DNA of 64,000 nt from Conchocele bisecta (lineage: Eukaryota; Mollusca; Bivalvia; Lucinida; Thyasiridae), in NCBI GenBank assembly GCA_029237695.1, contig JAQRGA010000402.1, forward strand, positions 38,513 to 102,512. The letters run 5' to 3'. A program made the position numbers and the translations under genes. The notes under the pieces were generated by a model. It worked only from the letters and a program-made list of their open reading frames with translations, made no database searches and was not told where the DNA came from. Of this stretch, positions 41,166 to 53,330 are shown one piece after another (position 1 is the stretch's first letter; the number at the start of each line of letters is the position of its first letter).

Positions 41166-42180
41166 TAGGTATATTCATACCTACATATGCAGACCGCAGC
41201 AGAACCTTTCAGACCAAACGGCCGATAGTTTACGAGTATAACCGAGTGTTATCGAACATAGCCGGGTGTTACCGGCGGGTGTCGGCGATGGATACGTAAA
41301 TAGAGGATCTAACATGAGTGATGATTAAATATGATATTTATTAAACTATGCCTCGTGTCTTATGAAATTAGTCAACGAGTGTACTACATACCATAATAAA
41401 TCATCACAAATGTTAGATTTGATTTGCCTAAGTACATCATCATACATTGAAGCTGTACTGGTCACCAAACATGTTTTCCAATAACACGCTAATTTGCATA
41501 TTTATTACACTAGTGTATTATGCATTTTATTACACTGTGTTAATACATTTCGAGCGCCCATTTTATGCAACAAACTTAATATGGACAACCGGTGTGGATA
41601 CAATGACGCAGGATCGAGCGTTGTATAGAAAATAAGAATAGACTACTGACACGGAAACTTTGTGTCTATTCACCAGATAGGAAGACCCGGCATCCATGGG
41701 TCTCCCATTTCCGTAGCACAATGTTGTGACACGGGATACTGACCATTGATACCATGGTAACCGTAAACGGGGCATTGTTCGTGGGTTTGTGGGCCGTAAT
41801 CTAATGATATCTGTTACATATTGTTAAACTGCATCCGGGTTATTTGGAAGTTCTTTTGTAATCGCCTCGTTTCTACCGGTGTCGGGTTTATATTTTCACT
41901 TAAACAAAAATGTGAGTTTTACATCAGCAAGCTTGTGAATGTCGCCCGATGTTACGTTTTTTTCTTCATTTTCGCATCTCTTGTTGAAAACGTGTTTTGA
42001 CATCGCTCGAGAATTGGAGACAATTGTCGTGTGATGCTGAAACATGTTTAAGTTAAAAAATATATTAAAAATGAAAAGCATTTTAAGGGTTGCAATAGCT
42101 TTCAACTATAATGCCGCTATGAATATATACGACATATGGACCCGAGGTTACTATTATCCACACACAACTCACCTTGAAAA
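41166..42180. other. No gene recognised
   Basis: A worn GTCGTCTGCTG-type MITE may occupy 41935-42105 (gagacaattgtcgtgtgatg, cattttaagggttgc). No exon seen. Confidence 0.4.
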
Positions 42181-42185
42181 GACCA

Positions 42186-42933
42186 GGGGCCCGTTTCACT
42201 AAACTTCGTACGACTAAAATGTTCATAAGAACACATTTAGGATCGTGTGGAATTTTCAATTAATGGATTTACATTTATAGAGCATAGGCTGCATATGCAG
42301 CATATGCACAATAAATGTAAATACAAAACTTGTTTACAAGAAAACATTGTTAATGTGAAATTTATACACTATCATAATTTTGAACTTACGAACATTTTAG
42401 TCGTACGGAGTTTAATGAAACGGCCCCCTGGGACTCGTTTCACTAAACGACGTACGATAAAAATGTTCGTACGAAGCTTACTTAACAACACATCAACGTG
42501 GGTCACCAATGCTGTCATACATGTATACTACATTTTCTACAGTATCCACAGCCCATGCTCATGTTCAAATTACTTGAAGGTGAGGAAGCTGAGTTGAGAA
42601 TGGCTCTGAATCGTGCAGGGATCACTTTTATAACCTCACACCTTGGGTGCGGTTGTGTCCTCAAAATGCATTCCTCGAGGCCGTTTCACTAAACTTCGTA
42701 CGACTAAAATGTTCGTACGTGCCAATTTAGGATAGTCTGTAGATTTCAACTAATGGATTTACATTTATTGAGCATAGGCTGCATATGCAGCCTATGCTCA
42801 ATAAATGTAAATACATGTACAATAATTTTTAACAAGAAAACAATGTTAATGTGAAATTTCCAGACTACATGTATCATAAATTGTGCACTTAACGAACATT
42901 TTAATCGTACGAAGTTTAGTGAAACCGGTCCCT
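42186..42933. mobile_element. Two full MITEs and one diverged copy of the GGGGCCCGTTTCACTAAAC family
   Basis: Full copies at 42186-42427 and 42676-42933. Between them lies a diverged subfamily copy starting ggactcgtttcactaaacga, related to 54308-54551. The three are nearly head to tail. Confidence 0.8.
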
Positions 42934-43045
42934 GGGGCCCGGCCCTACTGGAACTGATACATTTATCAGGAATTACCTCGTACATGTACTATCATATATA
43001 TATGGGAAATATCCCGCCCAACAATTAGTCTGAATTAGACGCCTA

Positions 43046-43270
43046 CAGAAATGAGGGTATATGGGTTTCGCGATCAATGTAGATCAAGACCAGCCTAAGC
43101 ATCCGCACACAATCTGATTAGGATCTGCACTGTTCTCCATCCCATCAGTAAAACATCCGCCATGCTCCTAACAAACAATATTGATGGATATCGTGCTACA
43201 GGAGTGTGCTATCTGATCAGGAGCTACACTGATCACACATGTCACAATGCCCAATTCTCCAATCACAGCC
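43046..43270. repeat. Foldback repeat (GACTGGAGAAATGGGG family)
   Basis: gggtttcgcgatcaatgtag .. gatctgcactgttctccatc .. caattctccaatcacagccc. Confidence 0.65.
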
Positions 43271-43373
43271 CCACTTAAGACGGAAATACATGAATTAGAC
43301 GTGTTCGTACAATTGGTCAAATTACCATGACTTTCCCCCACTCCCGCCCCGGGAGGGGAATACATTGGCATGT

Positions 43374-44720
43374 ACAGTGAAACCTCTCTAAACCGGACAA
43401 CCTGGGAGGTCCCCAGGGTGTCCGGTTTCGTGAGTTTTCACTGTAAATCGGGTATGTTATCATTTCGTGCCATAGTTGTTTGTTTTGCGATCATGAACAG
43501 ACAATAGCACCTGAGATAAATGACCAAGAAACTCAGGAAACATAAGATCACAGATGATATATTGGTGTTCGGTTTAGAGAGCTTCCACTGTACATCGGTT
43601 ATTTCATCATTCTGAGCCATAGCTGTGTGCTTTGCGATCATGAACAGACATTATTACCTGAGATAAATGATCAAGAAACTCAGGAAACATAAGATCACAG
43701 ATGGTTTCTTAGTGTTCGGTTTAGAAAGTTTCCACTGTACATAACAGTTACTGCAAAAGCTCCAGCTGTGTACAACAGAACCCCATTTATTGACTGGTGC
43801 TGCGGTCCGCGCCTGCGTAAAATGTTTCACGTCGAAATATGCACCGGTTTCCTAACGAGATCCTACTTAGCTCCGCTTAAAGAGCTCTCACTTAGACGCG
43901 TTTTTCGCCTAGTAACCGCCGCTGGTACTAGACGAAAATGTGTTTGTATCTCATCAACACGGTGCGTATGTGACGTGAAACACGCTCCCGTGAAACATTT
44001 TTGATATCCTGTCAATTTGTTCGCATTTTAAAGCCATTTGTAGGTGTTGACGGGATAAATAGAATAGTAGGTTAGTGCCGTGAATGGGGAAAATATCTGG
44101 CGCAGCACGGAAACGGGATGTGCTCGGCAAAGCCGAGCACATCCCGTTTCCTAAGCTTTGCCAGATATTTTTCCCATTCACGGTACTAACCTACTATTCT
44201 CTATATGTACGATCTTCTGCAAGTGCAGAATGATAATTCGTCAGGAATCCGACGCCAATTTCGACATGAAACATTTTACGCCGGTGCGGAGTACAGCAAC
44301 AGTATTATTGTATAAACTTGGCTTTTCGCAGTTTACTAACTCAGTTCGTTAACAGTGATAGTGTACTAATGTAATAAACTAGACCGATACAGAACATAAG
44401 TTACTCGGTGATCAGCACAGCATTAGTAAATACAGTGGAACCTCTCTAAACCCGACATCATGGGAGGTGCCTAGGTGGGAGGTGCCCAGGGTGTCCTGTT
44501 TAGAGAGGTTTCACTGTAAATCGGTTATTTCATCATTCTGAGCCATAGCTGTGTGATATGCGATCATAATCAAACATTATTACCTGAGATAAATGACCAA
44601 GCAACTCAGGTAACATAAGATCACAGATGATGTATTGGTGTTCGGTTTAGAGAGGTTTCACTGTACATTGGAACCTCTCTGGGAGGTCCCCAGGGTGTCC
44701 GATTTCGAGAGGTTCCGCTG
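43374..44720. mobile_element. Cluster of pogo/Tigger-like MITEs
   Basis: Copies at 43374-43445, 43446-43742 and 44432-44714. Each has acctctctaaaccgga-type and ggtttagagaggttt-type ends. The longer copies share an interior with cattctgagccatagctgtg, tgcgatcatgaacagacatt and acctgagataaatgaccaag. Confidence 0.75.
43755..44210. repeat. Foldback repeats between the pogo-like MITEs
   Basis: 43790-43990 relates to 33240-33420 and 59110-59300 (cgcctagtaaccgccgctgg, tagacgaaaatg). 44057-44206 is a nearly perfect copy of the TAGGTTAGTGCCGTGAATGGG foldback (cacggaaacgggatgtgctc / gagcacatcccgtttcctaa). Confidence 0.75.
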
Positions 44721-44897
44721 TAGTTCAGGCATGTGACCACCCCAATACATGTTCGTGTACATTTCAACCCTGAACATACATTATCCATGTAGACAGATGA
44801 CGGTGAAAGCCATCACATTAATGAGGATGGGATATCCTGGGTGTCCGGTATAGAGAAGTTCCACTGTAATACCGGGCACATACATGTAATACGTATG

Positions 44898-45080
44898 TGC
44901 TTGTCACTGCAGAAATGGGGATTATGGAACTTGTGACCAGTATAGATCCTGATCAAATAGCATACTCCTGTAGGCTGATAATGATATAAAGCGCTTGTTA
45001 CAAGCTAGACGGGTGTGTCATTGATGATGGAATGCTCGCAAAAACCCATAAGCCCCATTTCTCCAATCACAGCCACATAT
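44898..45080. repeat. Foldback repeat (GACTGGAGAAATGGGG family)
   Basis: ttgtcactgcagaaatgggg, gatcaaatagcatactcctg, and the closing acccataagccccatttctc. Confidence 0.65.
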
Positions 45081-45273
45081 TTTCTAACACTTATGTTGAT
45101 TTAATATGACAGGTATTAAACGTATTGACTCGTTTCATACATAGCTCGGCTTAGCCTCGATTTCTTGTATGAAATGAGTTGAAAGTATTGGAAACAGAAA
45201 AGCAGAAGTTACGCGCAACAGCATCAGTGCCATGCATATCCAACATCAACCCACCCCACAGTCCACGTATATT

Positions 45274-45781
45274 AAAGGTACATGCCCACTCAGTAAGCAC
45301 AAAATGTTCTTTATAGGAATTAAATAAGTGTATAATTGTTTCACTATTCCACCAGTTCTAAAAATTACAAGTGCCCGGAAAACAGATATAATCATTTAAT
45401 AAAATTGATTTTACTGATAGTGAAGCACGTTGGTATTTTAATATGCAAATGAGGCATGATATTTTTTACATATTTATACTAATGAAATGCGTCACCTGAA
45501 AATATAATATTTTCGACAGGTTATAAAGTATGATCATTGCACATCAAAATAAAATACAGAGAATAAATAGTAATGTCCGTTAACATTTTAAGGAAACACG
45601 GTTATCGCCCCTGATATCAGTGTGAAAAGTTTCGTCAAATATAAAATGTATAATAATGCCAATCAATACGTGGGGTAATGGTGAAAGAATGTTTACTTTG
45701 CCAGAAAATGTCATACGTACAGAATATACAAAGTTTCTGTATCACTATATTATAACCTACTGCGTGGGCATGTACCTTTAA
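45274..45781. mobile_element. Full MITE, TTAAAGGTACATGCCCAC termini
   Basis: attaaaggtacatgcccact at the left and gcgtgggcatgtacctttaa at the right are inverted repeats. The interior has gttctttataggaattaaat, ctattccaccagttc, tgaaatgcgtcacctg and ggttatcgcccctgatatca. Length about 508 bp; no ORF. Confidence 0.85.
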
Positions 45782-46129
45782 ACACGATAAATCCAGAAAC
45801 TATACCCACTGCGTCAAACCCCAAGAATGTCCATCCAATAACACACTCAACCACTAACTGGTATAATGTCTTCGTTATTCACAGCTTTATACATTTCTCC
45901 AATAATAATCATAGAAATATTGGAACAATGCGGGTAAACAATTCAAATGTTGGTTTTGTTCATACTAGAATACGCGCTATGCCATAGCATTCAGGCATTT
46001 GAAAGAGGCTGGCGAGAGACTATTTTCACCTACATGTATTTTGACCGTGATAATGTAGTCGCGGCGCTGTTGTATCGCGCCCCGCAAACTGATACTAAGG
46101 TTGCATAAAACAATATTGGATGTAACGGA

Positions 46130-46405
46130 TGTATATTTATCCCGTCAACACAATGCGTATGTGCCGTGAAACACGGTGCCGTGAAACATTTTTGATATCC
46201 TAATCACCGCGTATGAATATATGCGGTGACTGGGGTTACTTTTTTGCATTTTAAAGCCATTTGTAGGTGTTAACGGGATAAATAGAATAGTAGGTTAGTG
46301 TCGTGAATGGGAAAAATATCTCGGCAGAGCCTCGCCCATCCCGTTTCCTAAGCCTTGCCAGATATTTTTTCCCATTCACAGCACTAACCTACTATTCTCT
46401 ATATA
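46130..46405. repeat. Foldback repeat, TAGGTTAGTGCCGTGAATGGG family
   Basis: tatcccgtcaacacaatgcg, cacggtgccgtgaaacattt, then gaatagtaggttagtgtcgt and the inverted cactaacctactattctcta. Joined directly to the LINE fragment on its right. Confidence 0.75.
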
Positions 46406-46406
46406 T

Positions 46407-46880
46407 TTGTGGGAATTAAATTTGAAAAATTCACATAACATAATAAAGAAATCACTGCAAGGGCAATTTTTACAAAACTGGAGTAGCCAGTTAGACACGT
46501 CTTTTAAACGCATAAACTACCGACTTTTAAAACATAATAATAAACTTGAACCTTACCGCACGCTCCTGCCGGAAAATTCACGTCTCATTTTATTCCGACT
46601 CAGGACCGACAACCATCGTATGCCTGTAGAAACTGGCAGATGGCATAACTCTCATGTTCCGTATGCGGATCGTAAATGTACTTTGTGCCAGATGAAGGAA
46701 ATAGGTGACACACTCCACTATTTACTTCTGTGCCCATCTTTCCAACACTCACGTATAAGACTCACACCATACATATTTTATAGACGTGCAAACATTGTAT
46801 TTTATCAGGTAACCTACCATGTATTGACCGAATACGGACTAACTGATAACATATTGTTGTATCAGGCATTGACGTGATAT
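46407..46880 (+). mobile_element. Non-LTR retrotransposon (LINE) protein C-terminal fragment
   Basis: Open for 156 codons to a TGA. The middle has LRTDNHRMPVETGRWHNS, then RKCTLCQMKEIGDTLHYLLL and CPSF. The ETGR..R.C..C....GDE.H.L..C pattern is the zinc-knuckle-like tail after the reverse transcriptase in many animal LINE ORF2 proteins. Only this end is present: the 5' side is cut by a foldback element at 46405. Clade (CR1-, Jockey- or other) cannot be decided. Confidence 0.75.
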
Positions 46881-47036
46881 AAACATCCGGGTTACAACGA
46901 CGTGAAAACTGACGTTCCATTGGTCGGGTGACGTTACCGAATGACGTCAGTGTAATGACGCAGCGTAAACAAGTCCGCGTTTCTGTCCATAGAATACGAC
47001 GTCATCTGTGGTCATTTTCGAGCATAAAACGTTACC

Positions 47037-47200
47037 TGATAAATAGAATACCAGGCTAGGTGTTATTTTGATATCAAGTTTATCAGGCTCGGCTCGGAAA
47101 CGGTAGGAATTAACCTCGCAAGACTCGGAATTCCTACGCGTTTCCTAGCCTTGCCTGATAAACTAAATATCAAAAGACACTAGCCTGGTATTCTCTATGT
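47037..47200. repeat. Foldback repeat, GATATCAAGTTTATCAGGC family, clean copy
   Basis: gataaatagaataccaggct / agcctggtattctctatgtt, ttgatatcaagtttatcagg / cctgataaactaaatatcaa and ggctcggaaacggtaggaat / attcctacgcgtttcctagc are nested inverted pairs. Confidence 0.8.
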
Positions 47201-47269
47201 TCTCAGATCAGCTGACGACCACATCGATACAATTGTTAAAAAATGTTTCCCTTTTTGCTAGAGAAATAA

Positions 47270-47798
47270 TGAACCAGTTTTAACTCTTATCGGGCTGAAT
47301 TACACCTTGTAGTCTGCTGCTGATTATTATTATTTTATTTTAATCTCCATTTATCTCAGTATAAAGCTTGGTCTGGCGGCACATTGGAGCCATTTCCCAA
47401 TGGAGACGGTACTAATGTGTTGCCAACCCTATTTTATTCAGAAAGAAAAACTGTACGATAATAGCAGACGACAATGTTCGTTCTCCACATTCCACGGGTT
47501 ACAATCACACACACTGCACATTATCCAATACTACCAAGTGCAGAATGTATACATCCCGAGATAAATGACCAACCAGTTTTAACCCTTGTAGTGCTCAACT
47601 AGATCTTGTCGTCTGCTGATTGTTATATTCATTTCTTTTTGATCGCCATTATTCCTCAGTAAGAAGCTTGGTCCGTCCTGGCGCAAATTGATAGGCACTG
47701 GTCTGTCGACACATTGGAACCATTTCCAAATTGGAGATGGTTCTAATGTGCTGCCGAACCATGTTTTATAGTATTACTTTCTTAAGAAATACAAACTA
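47270..47798. mobile_element. Two tandem MITEs, the second split by a Tc1 element
   Basis: 47270-47510 is a copy of the GTCGTCTGCTG MITE (ccagttttaactcttatcgg to ctccacattccacgggttac). A second copy starts at 47575 (ccagttttaacccttgtagt) and stops at 47798; its end (caatagcagacaacaagatt to cattccacgggttat) is at 49331-49380 on the other side of the Tc1 element. Confidence 0.85.
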
Positions 47799-47800
47799 TA

Positions 47801-49326
47801 CTGAAAGGATAAAGAAACGCAGGGTAAACATTTGAGGTGATTTAAAGTGGTGTGTTTGCTGTTATATACAATATTGTATATGAGTATTAAAAACACATCT
47901 TTAGTCAACAGATTACCAAAATTGCATTATGTTTTGACCGATAATTCATTAGTAATTGAATCACAATTGACGGTACCCCCCAATATCGCACAATGAAATC
48001 CACTGTTTTGTCAGTATCTCGTATGCCCCCCTCGCGCATTTGTCACAGCCCTGATTCTCTTGTGCATGGAATTCATCAGTGCATTTATCCTTCTTATTGG
48101 GATATTTTTCCACTCTTCCAACAATGCAGTCCTTAGTTGGTCGAGATAGAAGGGGTATTCCGACATCCCCTTATCCTCCTGTCAAGTTCGTCCCACAGAT
48201 GTTCGATTGGGGACAAATCGGGACTGTACGCTGGCCAGTCGAGTGGGTTAATGTTATGGTCAGCGAGAAAGTCTTGACAAACTCTGGCTACATATGGGGC
48301 CGTGCATTATCATGCTGGAATATTAGTTGACGCTGTTGCACAAATGGAACAAGAACCAGGCGGAGGATTGCATTCCTATATCTTACGGCGGTTAAATTCC
48401 CGGCTACCACAATCAACGGTGACTTTACCCCGTGAGATATCCCTCCCCAGACCATAACCGAGCCACCCCAAAACCTATCCCTCTCAAGAACGCAAGCGTC
48501 GGCGAAGCGTTCCCCACGACGTCGGTATACACGTCGTCGACCGTCCGGACGAAAAAGAGTGAACCGGGACTCATCTGTGAAAAAGACTTGTCTCCATTGC
48601 CTCATTGGAAATCGTCTGGGAGCATGTACCGCCAACCAAGCCATACGACGCGCGCGACGTGCACGAGTGAGAGGCAGACCAACGTAGGGACGACGTGCTC
48701 GCAGACCAACCTCGCGCAATCGATTTCTTACAGTTTTGGGGTGAATGTGGCGATTATGATTGCCTACCGTGTTAATTGCGGTTTCAGGGTCAGTAACGTG
48801 GCGATTACGTAGGTGGGCGAGGCGAATAGCCCTGTCTTGACGTCGCGACGTTACGCGCGCACGTTCCGATCTCGGTCGGTCGGAAACCCTTCCGGTCTCT
48901 CTCAGACGACGGACAAGACGTTCTATGGTGGAAACATTCACACCGAACTGCATAGCAACCTGCTGTTGCGTTTGACCTTGCATTAGAAATGCAATAGCCT
49001 GACCCCTCTGAACTTCCGTCAGACGTACCATGATTGTGAGAGCTATAAATAAAATGTAAATAGCGGAAAATGATGTGCATACCTCAAGCGTATCAAGTGG
49101 TATGACAAAATGTTTTGACGAACTTATCATCATCATGCTGCACGTGTTTTTGGCTTTTTATCACTTTCTCTATGTGGTACGGTGCATTACACGGTTGAGT
49201 AACTTTAGGCACCGGTTTTGGTGCACAGTGAACAAGATAGTCGCCTGACCGGTTTTCATAATTTTAGGCCAAGCATTTAAATAATTATTGCATATATTGT
49301 TACCCTGCGTTTCTTTATCCTTTCAG
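47801..49326 (-). mobile_element. Tc1-like transposon A
   Basis: Terminal inverted repeats CTGAAAGGATAAAGAAACGC followed by AGGGTAA (27-28 bases, perfect) bound 1,526 bp and are flanked by TA on both sides (47799-47800 and 49327-49328). The family inserts at TA. It contains a single transposase pseudogene on the minus strand. The insertion splits a MITE, so the empty site can be read from the neighbouring MITE copy. Confidence 0.93.
48011..49031 (-). pseudogene. Tc1-like transposase of element A, two frameshifts
   Basis: Starts MVRLTEVQRGQAIAFLMQGQ with a paired helix-turn-helix domain (QQQVAMQFGVNVSTIERLVR), a second DNA-binding part and the DDE domain. First Asp is in VFFTDESRFTLF, second in QHDNARPH, and the Glu follows 34 residues later in SPDLSPIEHLWDEL, i.e. 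DD34E. A 2-base AT insertion near 48290 (after DNARPH) and a 1-base loss near 48145 break the frame. It ends GGHTRY-stop. The ORF also runs upstream of the likely Met without support. Confidence 0.92.
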
Positions 49327-49783
49327 TATATATAACAATAGCAGACAACAAGATTCGTTCCCCACATTCCACGGGTTATAATCGCATAGTATCCAATACT
49401 ACCGCGTCCAGAATTTACGCATCCCGAAATTATGCACAAACACATGTAATATCCATTGACACATTCACCCGACACGTGATTTCCACTTTCAATATATTAG
49501 CTGTGTGGCACCAATTGACCAACCAGCATTCGGGAGTTTTTTTTCTCATTTTTCAATGCTGGTCTGTTGTGCAGCGTAGGCTTGGATCAGACAGCGAGGA
49601 TTATGAACAGGTTCAAGCCTATGCTGGCTGTAAATCTAACTAGGTTCCATTTCCCCCAGTCGACGACGAATACATGTACGAATGAGCGAGTGGTTCCCGT
49701 GCACGCACCTGTCTAGACAGGTTCCCATTGGTTTTCTACGATGTTCACGTCTATTTCAATATGCCACATACTGTGCATATATA

Positions 49784-51345
49784 CTGAGCAACAGTAGAAA
49801 CGTCCCACTATATTCAGGGAAAGATTGCTGGAAATATATAAGGATGGTGGTACTAAAACCTGTACACAAAATGAAGTTTAATCATTTGTGAATCCATATC
49901 AGTTGACAAAATGTTGTTGCGATGAAAACATTTCGAGTGACATCACGGCGAATTCGGGAGGGGTCAAAATAAAAAATCTTATTTTTTTTTTTTTTTTTTT
50001 TTTAAAGTTTAGGGCTTGATGATTTCTCTCTAAAAAACTTCCACTGTATTCTGTATGATTAATATCGTGTGTGGCCACCATTTGCATGAATACACGCCAT
50101 AATTCTACGGCGCATGCACGTGACGTAACACAGAATTAGTGCGTTAGGCAGATTCCTCCATTCTTGTTGTAAAGCCCGTGTCAGATTTCGAATGTTGTCA
50201 ATTTGGTGGTTAGCCCTCGCCTTACGACCCACCTCATCCCAGACGTGCTCGATTGGGTTGAGATCAGGGGAAACCGCAGGCCATAGAAGGACGTCGACGT
50301 TGTTACGAGCCAGGTATTGAGTTGTGATTCTGGCTGTGTGCGGGCGGGCATTGTCTTGCTGCAATGTTATACCAGTGCCGTGGTGGCGAATGAAAGGCAT
50401 TGCATGAGGAGTTAGCACCTCAGCAATGTAGCGCTGTGCATTGAGATTGCCCTGTATGACCACGAGCTCAGTCTTACCCCATGATCCCGTCCCACACCAT
50501 TATACTCCCTCCCCCGAACCTGTCCCTCTCAACCACACAGCAATCGGCGAATCTCTCTTTTTTGCGTCTGTATACCCGTAGCCTACCATCTGCATGGCTG
50601 AGTGTGAACCGATATTCGTCAGTAAAGATAATTCGGTTCCTCTCAGCCCGCCGCAAATTCAAATGACGTCGCGACCACAATAACCTATCACCACGGTGAC
50701 GTCGCGTCATTATGTGACCGGTATATGGGCGTCGTGCTCTGATTGGCAGCACGTTCCATCGCAAGCGCCTACGGATGGTCTGCGCTGACACACCGTATCT
50801 CCTAGCCGTTACGGTGGCTAGCAAACGACGCTGACGTAAGTGGGTTAACGTGATGTAGCGGTCAGTCCCTGGCGGTGGTGGTACGGGGGTGACCGGGGCG
50901 GGGACGATCGTCAACAGTCCCTGTCTGTTGATACCGGGTCACAAGTCTTCCGACAGCAGCCGAACCTGCGGGCCACGGCACTGGCCGTCATTCCCGCGTC
51001 CATTATTCCAATTGCCTGATTTCTTTCAACTTTAGACAAGCGTGGCATGATGAAAACAATGAAAAAGTAAAACGTTTTTCAATTTTCGGATTAGCCTGTG
51101 TCGCAAGTATCGTACGACGTTGACTGAATTAATTTATCGAGTACAGGTATAGCGCGCACGTGCAATAAGTGGAAATAAACGTTCCGGTTGGTGACCGTTT
51201 TGAACCTCGTGTATTTGGTGGAAACTTAACACGGCTGTATTCACAAAATGACCAGTGACTCGCATGTACATTCACAGAATGTGTAACATAAACATATCCA
51301 GAGATATATCGGTTAAACAAGTGGGACGTTTCTAGTGTTGCTGAG
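49784..51345 (-). mobile_element. Tc1-like transposon B
   Basis: Inverted ends CTGAGCAACAGTAGAAACGT and CTCAGCAACACTAGAAACGT (two differences, both followed by CCCAC) bound about 1,562 bp, with TA at both outer edges. Different family from element A. A poly-T run of about 24 bases (49981-50003) lies between the left end and the transposase. Confidence 0.9.
50059..51048 (-). pseudogene. Tc1-like transposase of element B, several frameshifts
   Basis: Minus strand begins MPRLSKVERNQAIGIMDAGM. Frameshifts near 50960 and 50870 break the helix-turn-helix part (pieces VTRYQQTGTVDDRPRPGHPR and YITLTHLRQRRLLATVTARR). The DDE part at 50474-50860 has RIIFTDEYRFTLSHADGR. Another shift near 50465 leads to the final part with QQDNARPHTARITTQYL and SPDLNPIEHVWDEVGRKAR, ending GGHTRY-stop. 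Spacing of the second Asp and Glu is 34 residues (DD34E). At least three frameshifts, so non-autonomous. Confidence 0.92.
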
Positions 51346-51524
51346 TACATTTAGTAGTAAGTTTATGTTTTTGAATCCGAACAGCATGTAAACTTGTAGC
51401 AGTATATACATCTTATTTTATAGTAATATGTTTGCGTGTATGTACGGTATGCCATGCCAAAATGACTATTTCAATTTAGAGATAATGACAATTATTTATT
51501 TGCTAATATGCACACTATTTCTAC

Positions 51525-51870
51525 AGCAACCAAACAAAAACACCATCGAAATTAAGCCATCAACATTGTCTCTTTGGGATGTAACTGAGAGCGGTGTAGA
51601 CTCTGACCCGACTGCATAGATGTACAGACTGGCCAGAGCCGTCACCGTTCATAGAATCCGCTTTCCACGGCGCTTAGCATACACCCAAACATTAATTCTC
51701 ACATATTTATACATGTTTGTTTACTGTCCCCATGCCTATCCCCCCCCCACCCCCTGTCAAAATTATATATGACATAACCATTGCCAACCATGTCTACCCA
51801 CCTACATAGATTACCAAGTTCAGTCATGTTGTTACCTTGTAACCTGACTTTAAATAAAAGTATGTTCTGT
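51525..51870 (+). other. Possible terminal exon or LINE 3' tail
   Basis: After a plausible acceptor (ctatttctacag at 51524) a frame reads QPNKNTIEIKPSTLSLWDVT and ESGVDSDPTA-stop. Then about 230 bases end in tttaaataaaag (AATAAA at about 51855) and TGTTC repeats. Such a TGTTC tail is common at the 3' ends of LINEs, so this may be a LINE tail that supplies the end of an ORF. Not assigned to a family. Confidence 0.4.
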
Positions 51871-51894
51871 TCTGTTCTGTTCAGTACTGTCTGT

Positions 51895-52060
51895 CAACAT
51901 GTTAAGGAAACACGGTTATCGCCCCTGATATCAGTGTGGAAATAATGCCAGTCAATACGTGGGGTAATGGTGAATGTATTTATTTTGCCAGAAAATATCC
52001 CGGATAATGTCTGATATAAAGAACAGTTTGTGCCTACTGAGTGGGCATGTACCTTTAAAC
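51895..52060. repeat. Partial MITE, GTACATGCCCAC family
   Basis: aggaaacacggttatcgccc, aatgccagtcaatacgtggg, cctactgagtgggcatgtac. Abuts the TGTTC tail on its left. Confidence 0.7.
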
Positions 52061-52099
52061 TAGTTCACATATTTCAGTTCTGCTGCCAGTGAACGTAAT

Positions 52100-52215
52100 T
52101 GGGGCTGTGACTGGAAAACATTGGGCTTATGACTTTTGCGATCAGTGTAGACCCAGATCAGGCTGCGCATTCGCGCAACCTGATCTGGGTCTACACTGGT
52201 CGCCATTTAGTCCTT
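52100..52215. repeat. Foldback repeat with near-perfect hairpin
   Basis: gtgtagacccagatcaggct / acctgatctgggtctacact around gcgcattcgcgc; outer gtgactggaaaacattggg. Confidence 0.8.
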
Positions 52216-52879
52216 TAGTCATTGATGTATCCGTTACGCTTCAAAAACAGTATACATTACATGTACATTGTATTTTCGACATGTGTAACAGTGCAGCCGT
52301 ATATACAGACAACGAAGTGGCCTTGTATTTTCGAAATGTGTAACGGTGTAGCCGTATATACAGCCGTATATATTTCCCATAGGAAAATAGTTTTTTCGCA
52401 ATAAAATCAATATTTGACGGAATTTCATCAAATAATTATTTTTTGACTTTTTTGTTATTGATGAAAAATTACTTACATTTAAATATTTTTAAGATTTAAT
52501 GTATCTAATGGCCAAAAGTTCGTCGGCAGAAAAACGTGGAACAGACAATAGTATGGAAATTTGGTTATATGCACAGGGATGGGTTGTGACTGTGATGGAA
52601 TATGGAATACATGCCTCCCATGCTGAAGCTTCCGAAAAACACTTTCAAAGTATTCCATCCCACGGGTCTGTCGGATAATACTTTAAACTGTGGTGCAGTC
52701 CCTACACGGCATTAACTGTCGCTGGGACGTTATACACCACATTCATTTAGTTGTATGCACGGTAGAGCATTATCATTGTACAACTAAAACCATTATGTTT
52801 CACGAAGTGTGTTTCTTACAGGTAGCATAGTAATAGCTGAGAGGTATTACCAAATTATCAAGGACGGTATAGAGTAGCA

Positions 52880-53000
52880 GTATAAGTTAGACCAACGGTT
52901 CGTCCGTATGTACGAGGAGATAATCCGCGAGCTTTAGCGAGCGGATTATCTCCTCGTACATGCGGACAAACTTGATGTAACTTATTTATCACATCCTCAT
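52880..53000. repeat. Foldback repeat with perfect inner hairpin
   Basis: tataagttagaccaacggtt .. and the perfect pair acgaggagataatccgc / gcggattatctcctcgt around gagctttagcga. Followed by aacttatttatcacatcc. Confidence 0.75.
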
Positions 53001-53139
53001 GCACATACCTTACACACGAGCTGTGTTAATACAGAAACAACACCCGGAAATGTGTCAAAGATGTGATAATAAGACATAACCTCATTGAATGTGATGAAAT
53101 AAAATCGTACGATAGTCACAGGTTGAAGTAACGGACCGA

Positions 53140-53330
53140 GGTTTATAAATACATTAAATATGCCTAAAAGCATCAATAAATGAAAAATAAATAAGGTAAA
53201 AAATAAGGTCTATAAATACATTAAATATGCCTAAAAGCATCAATAAATGAAGAAAAAAAGCTCAGCTTATTGTTTTCATTTATTGATACTTATAGGCATA
53301 TTTAATGTATTTATATACTTTGGTCCGTTA
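53140..53330. repeat. Foldback of TTTATTGATGC..AGGCATATTTAATG type
   Basis: ttgaagtaacggaccgaggt .. aaataaggtctataaataca duplicated, then inverted ggcatatttaatgtatttat .. ggtccgttacttcaaca. A half copy is at 39100-39170. Confidence 0.75.

Noticed and set aside
48079..48812. Plus-strand frames of 83 and 126 codons
   Set aside because: Antisense shadows of the Tc1 transposase pseudogene.
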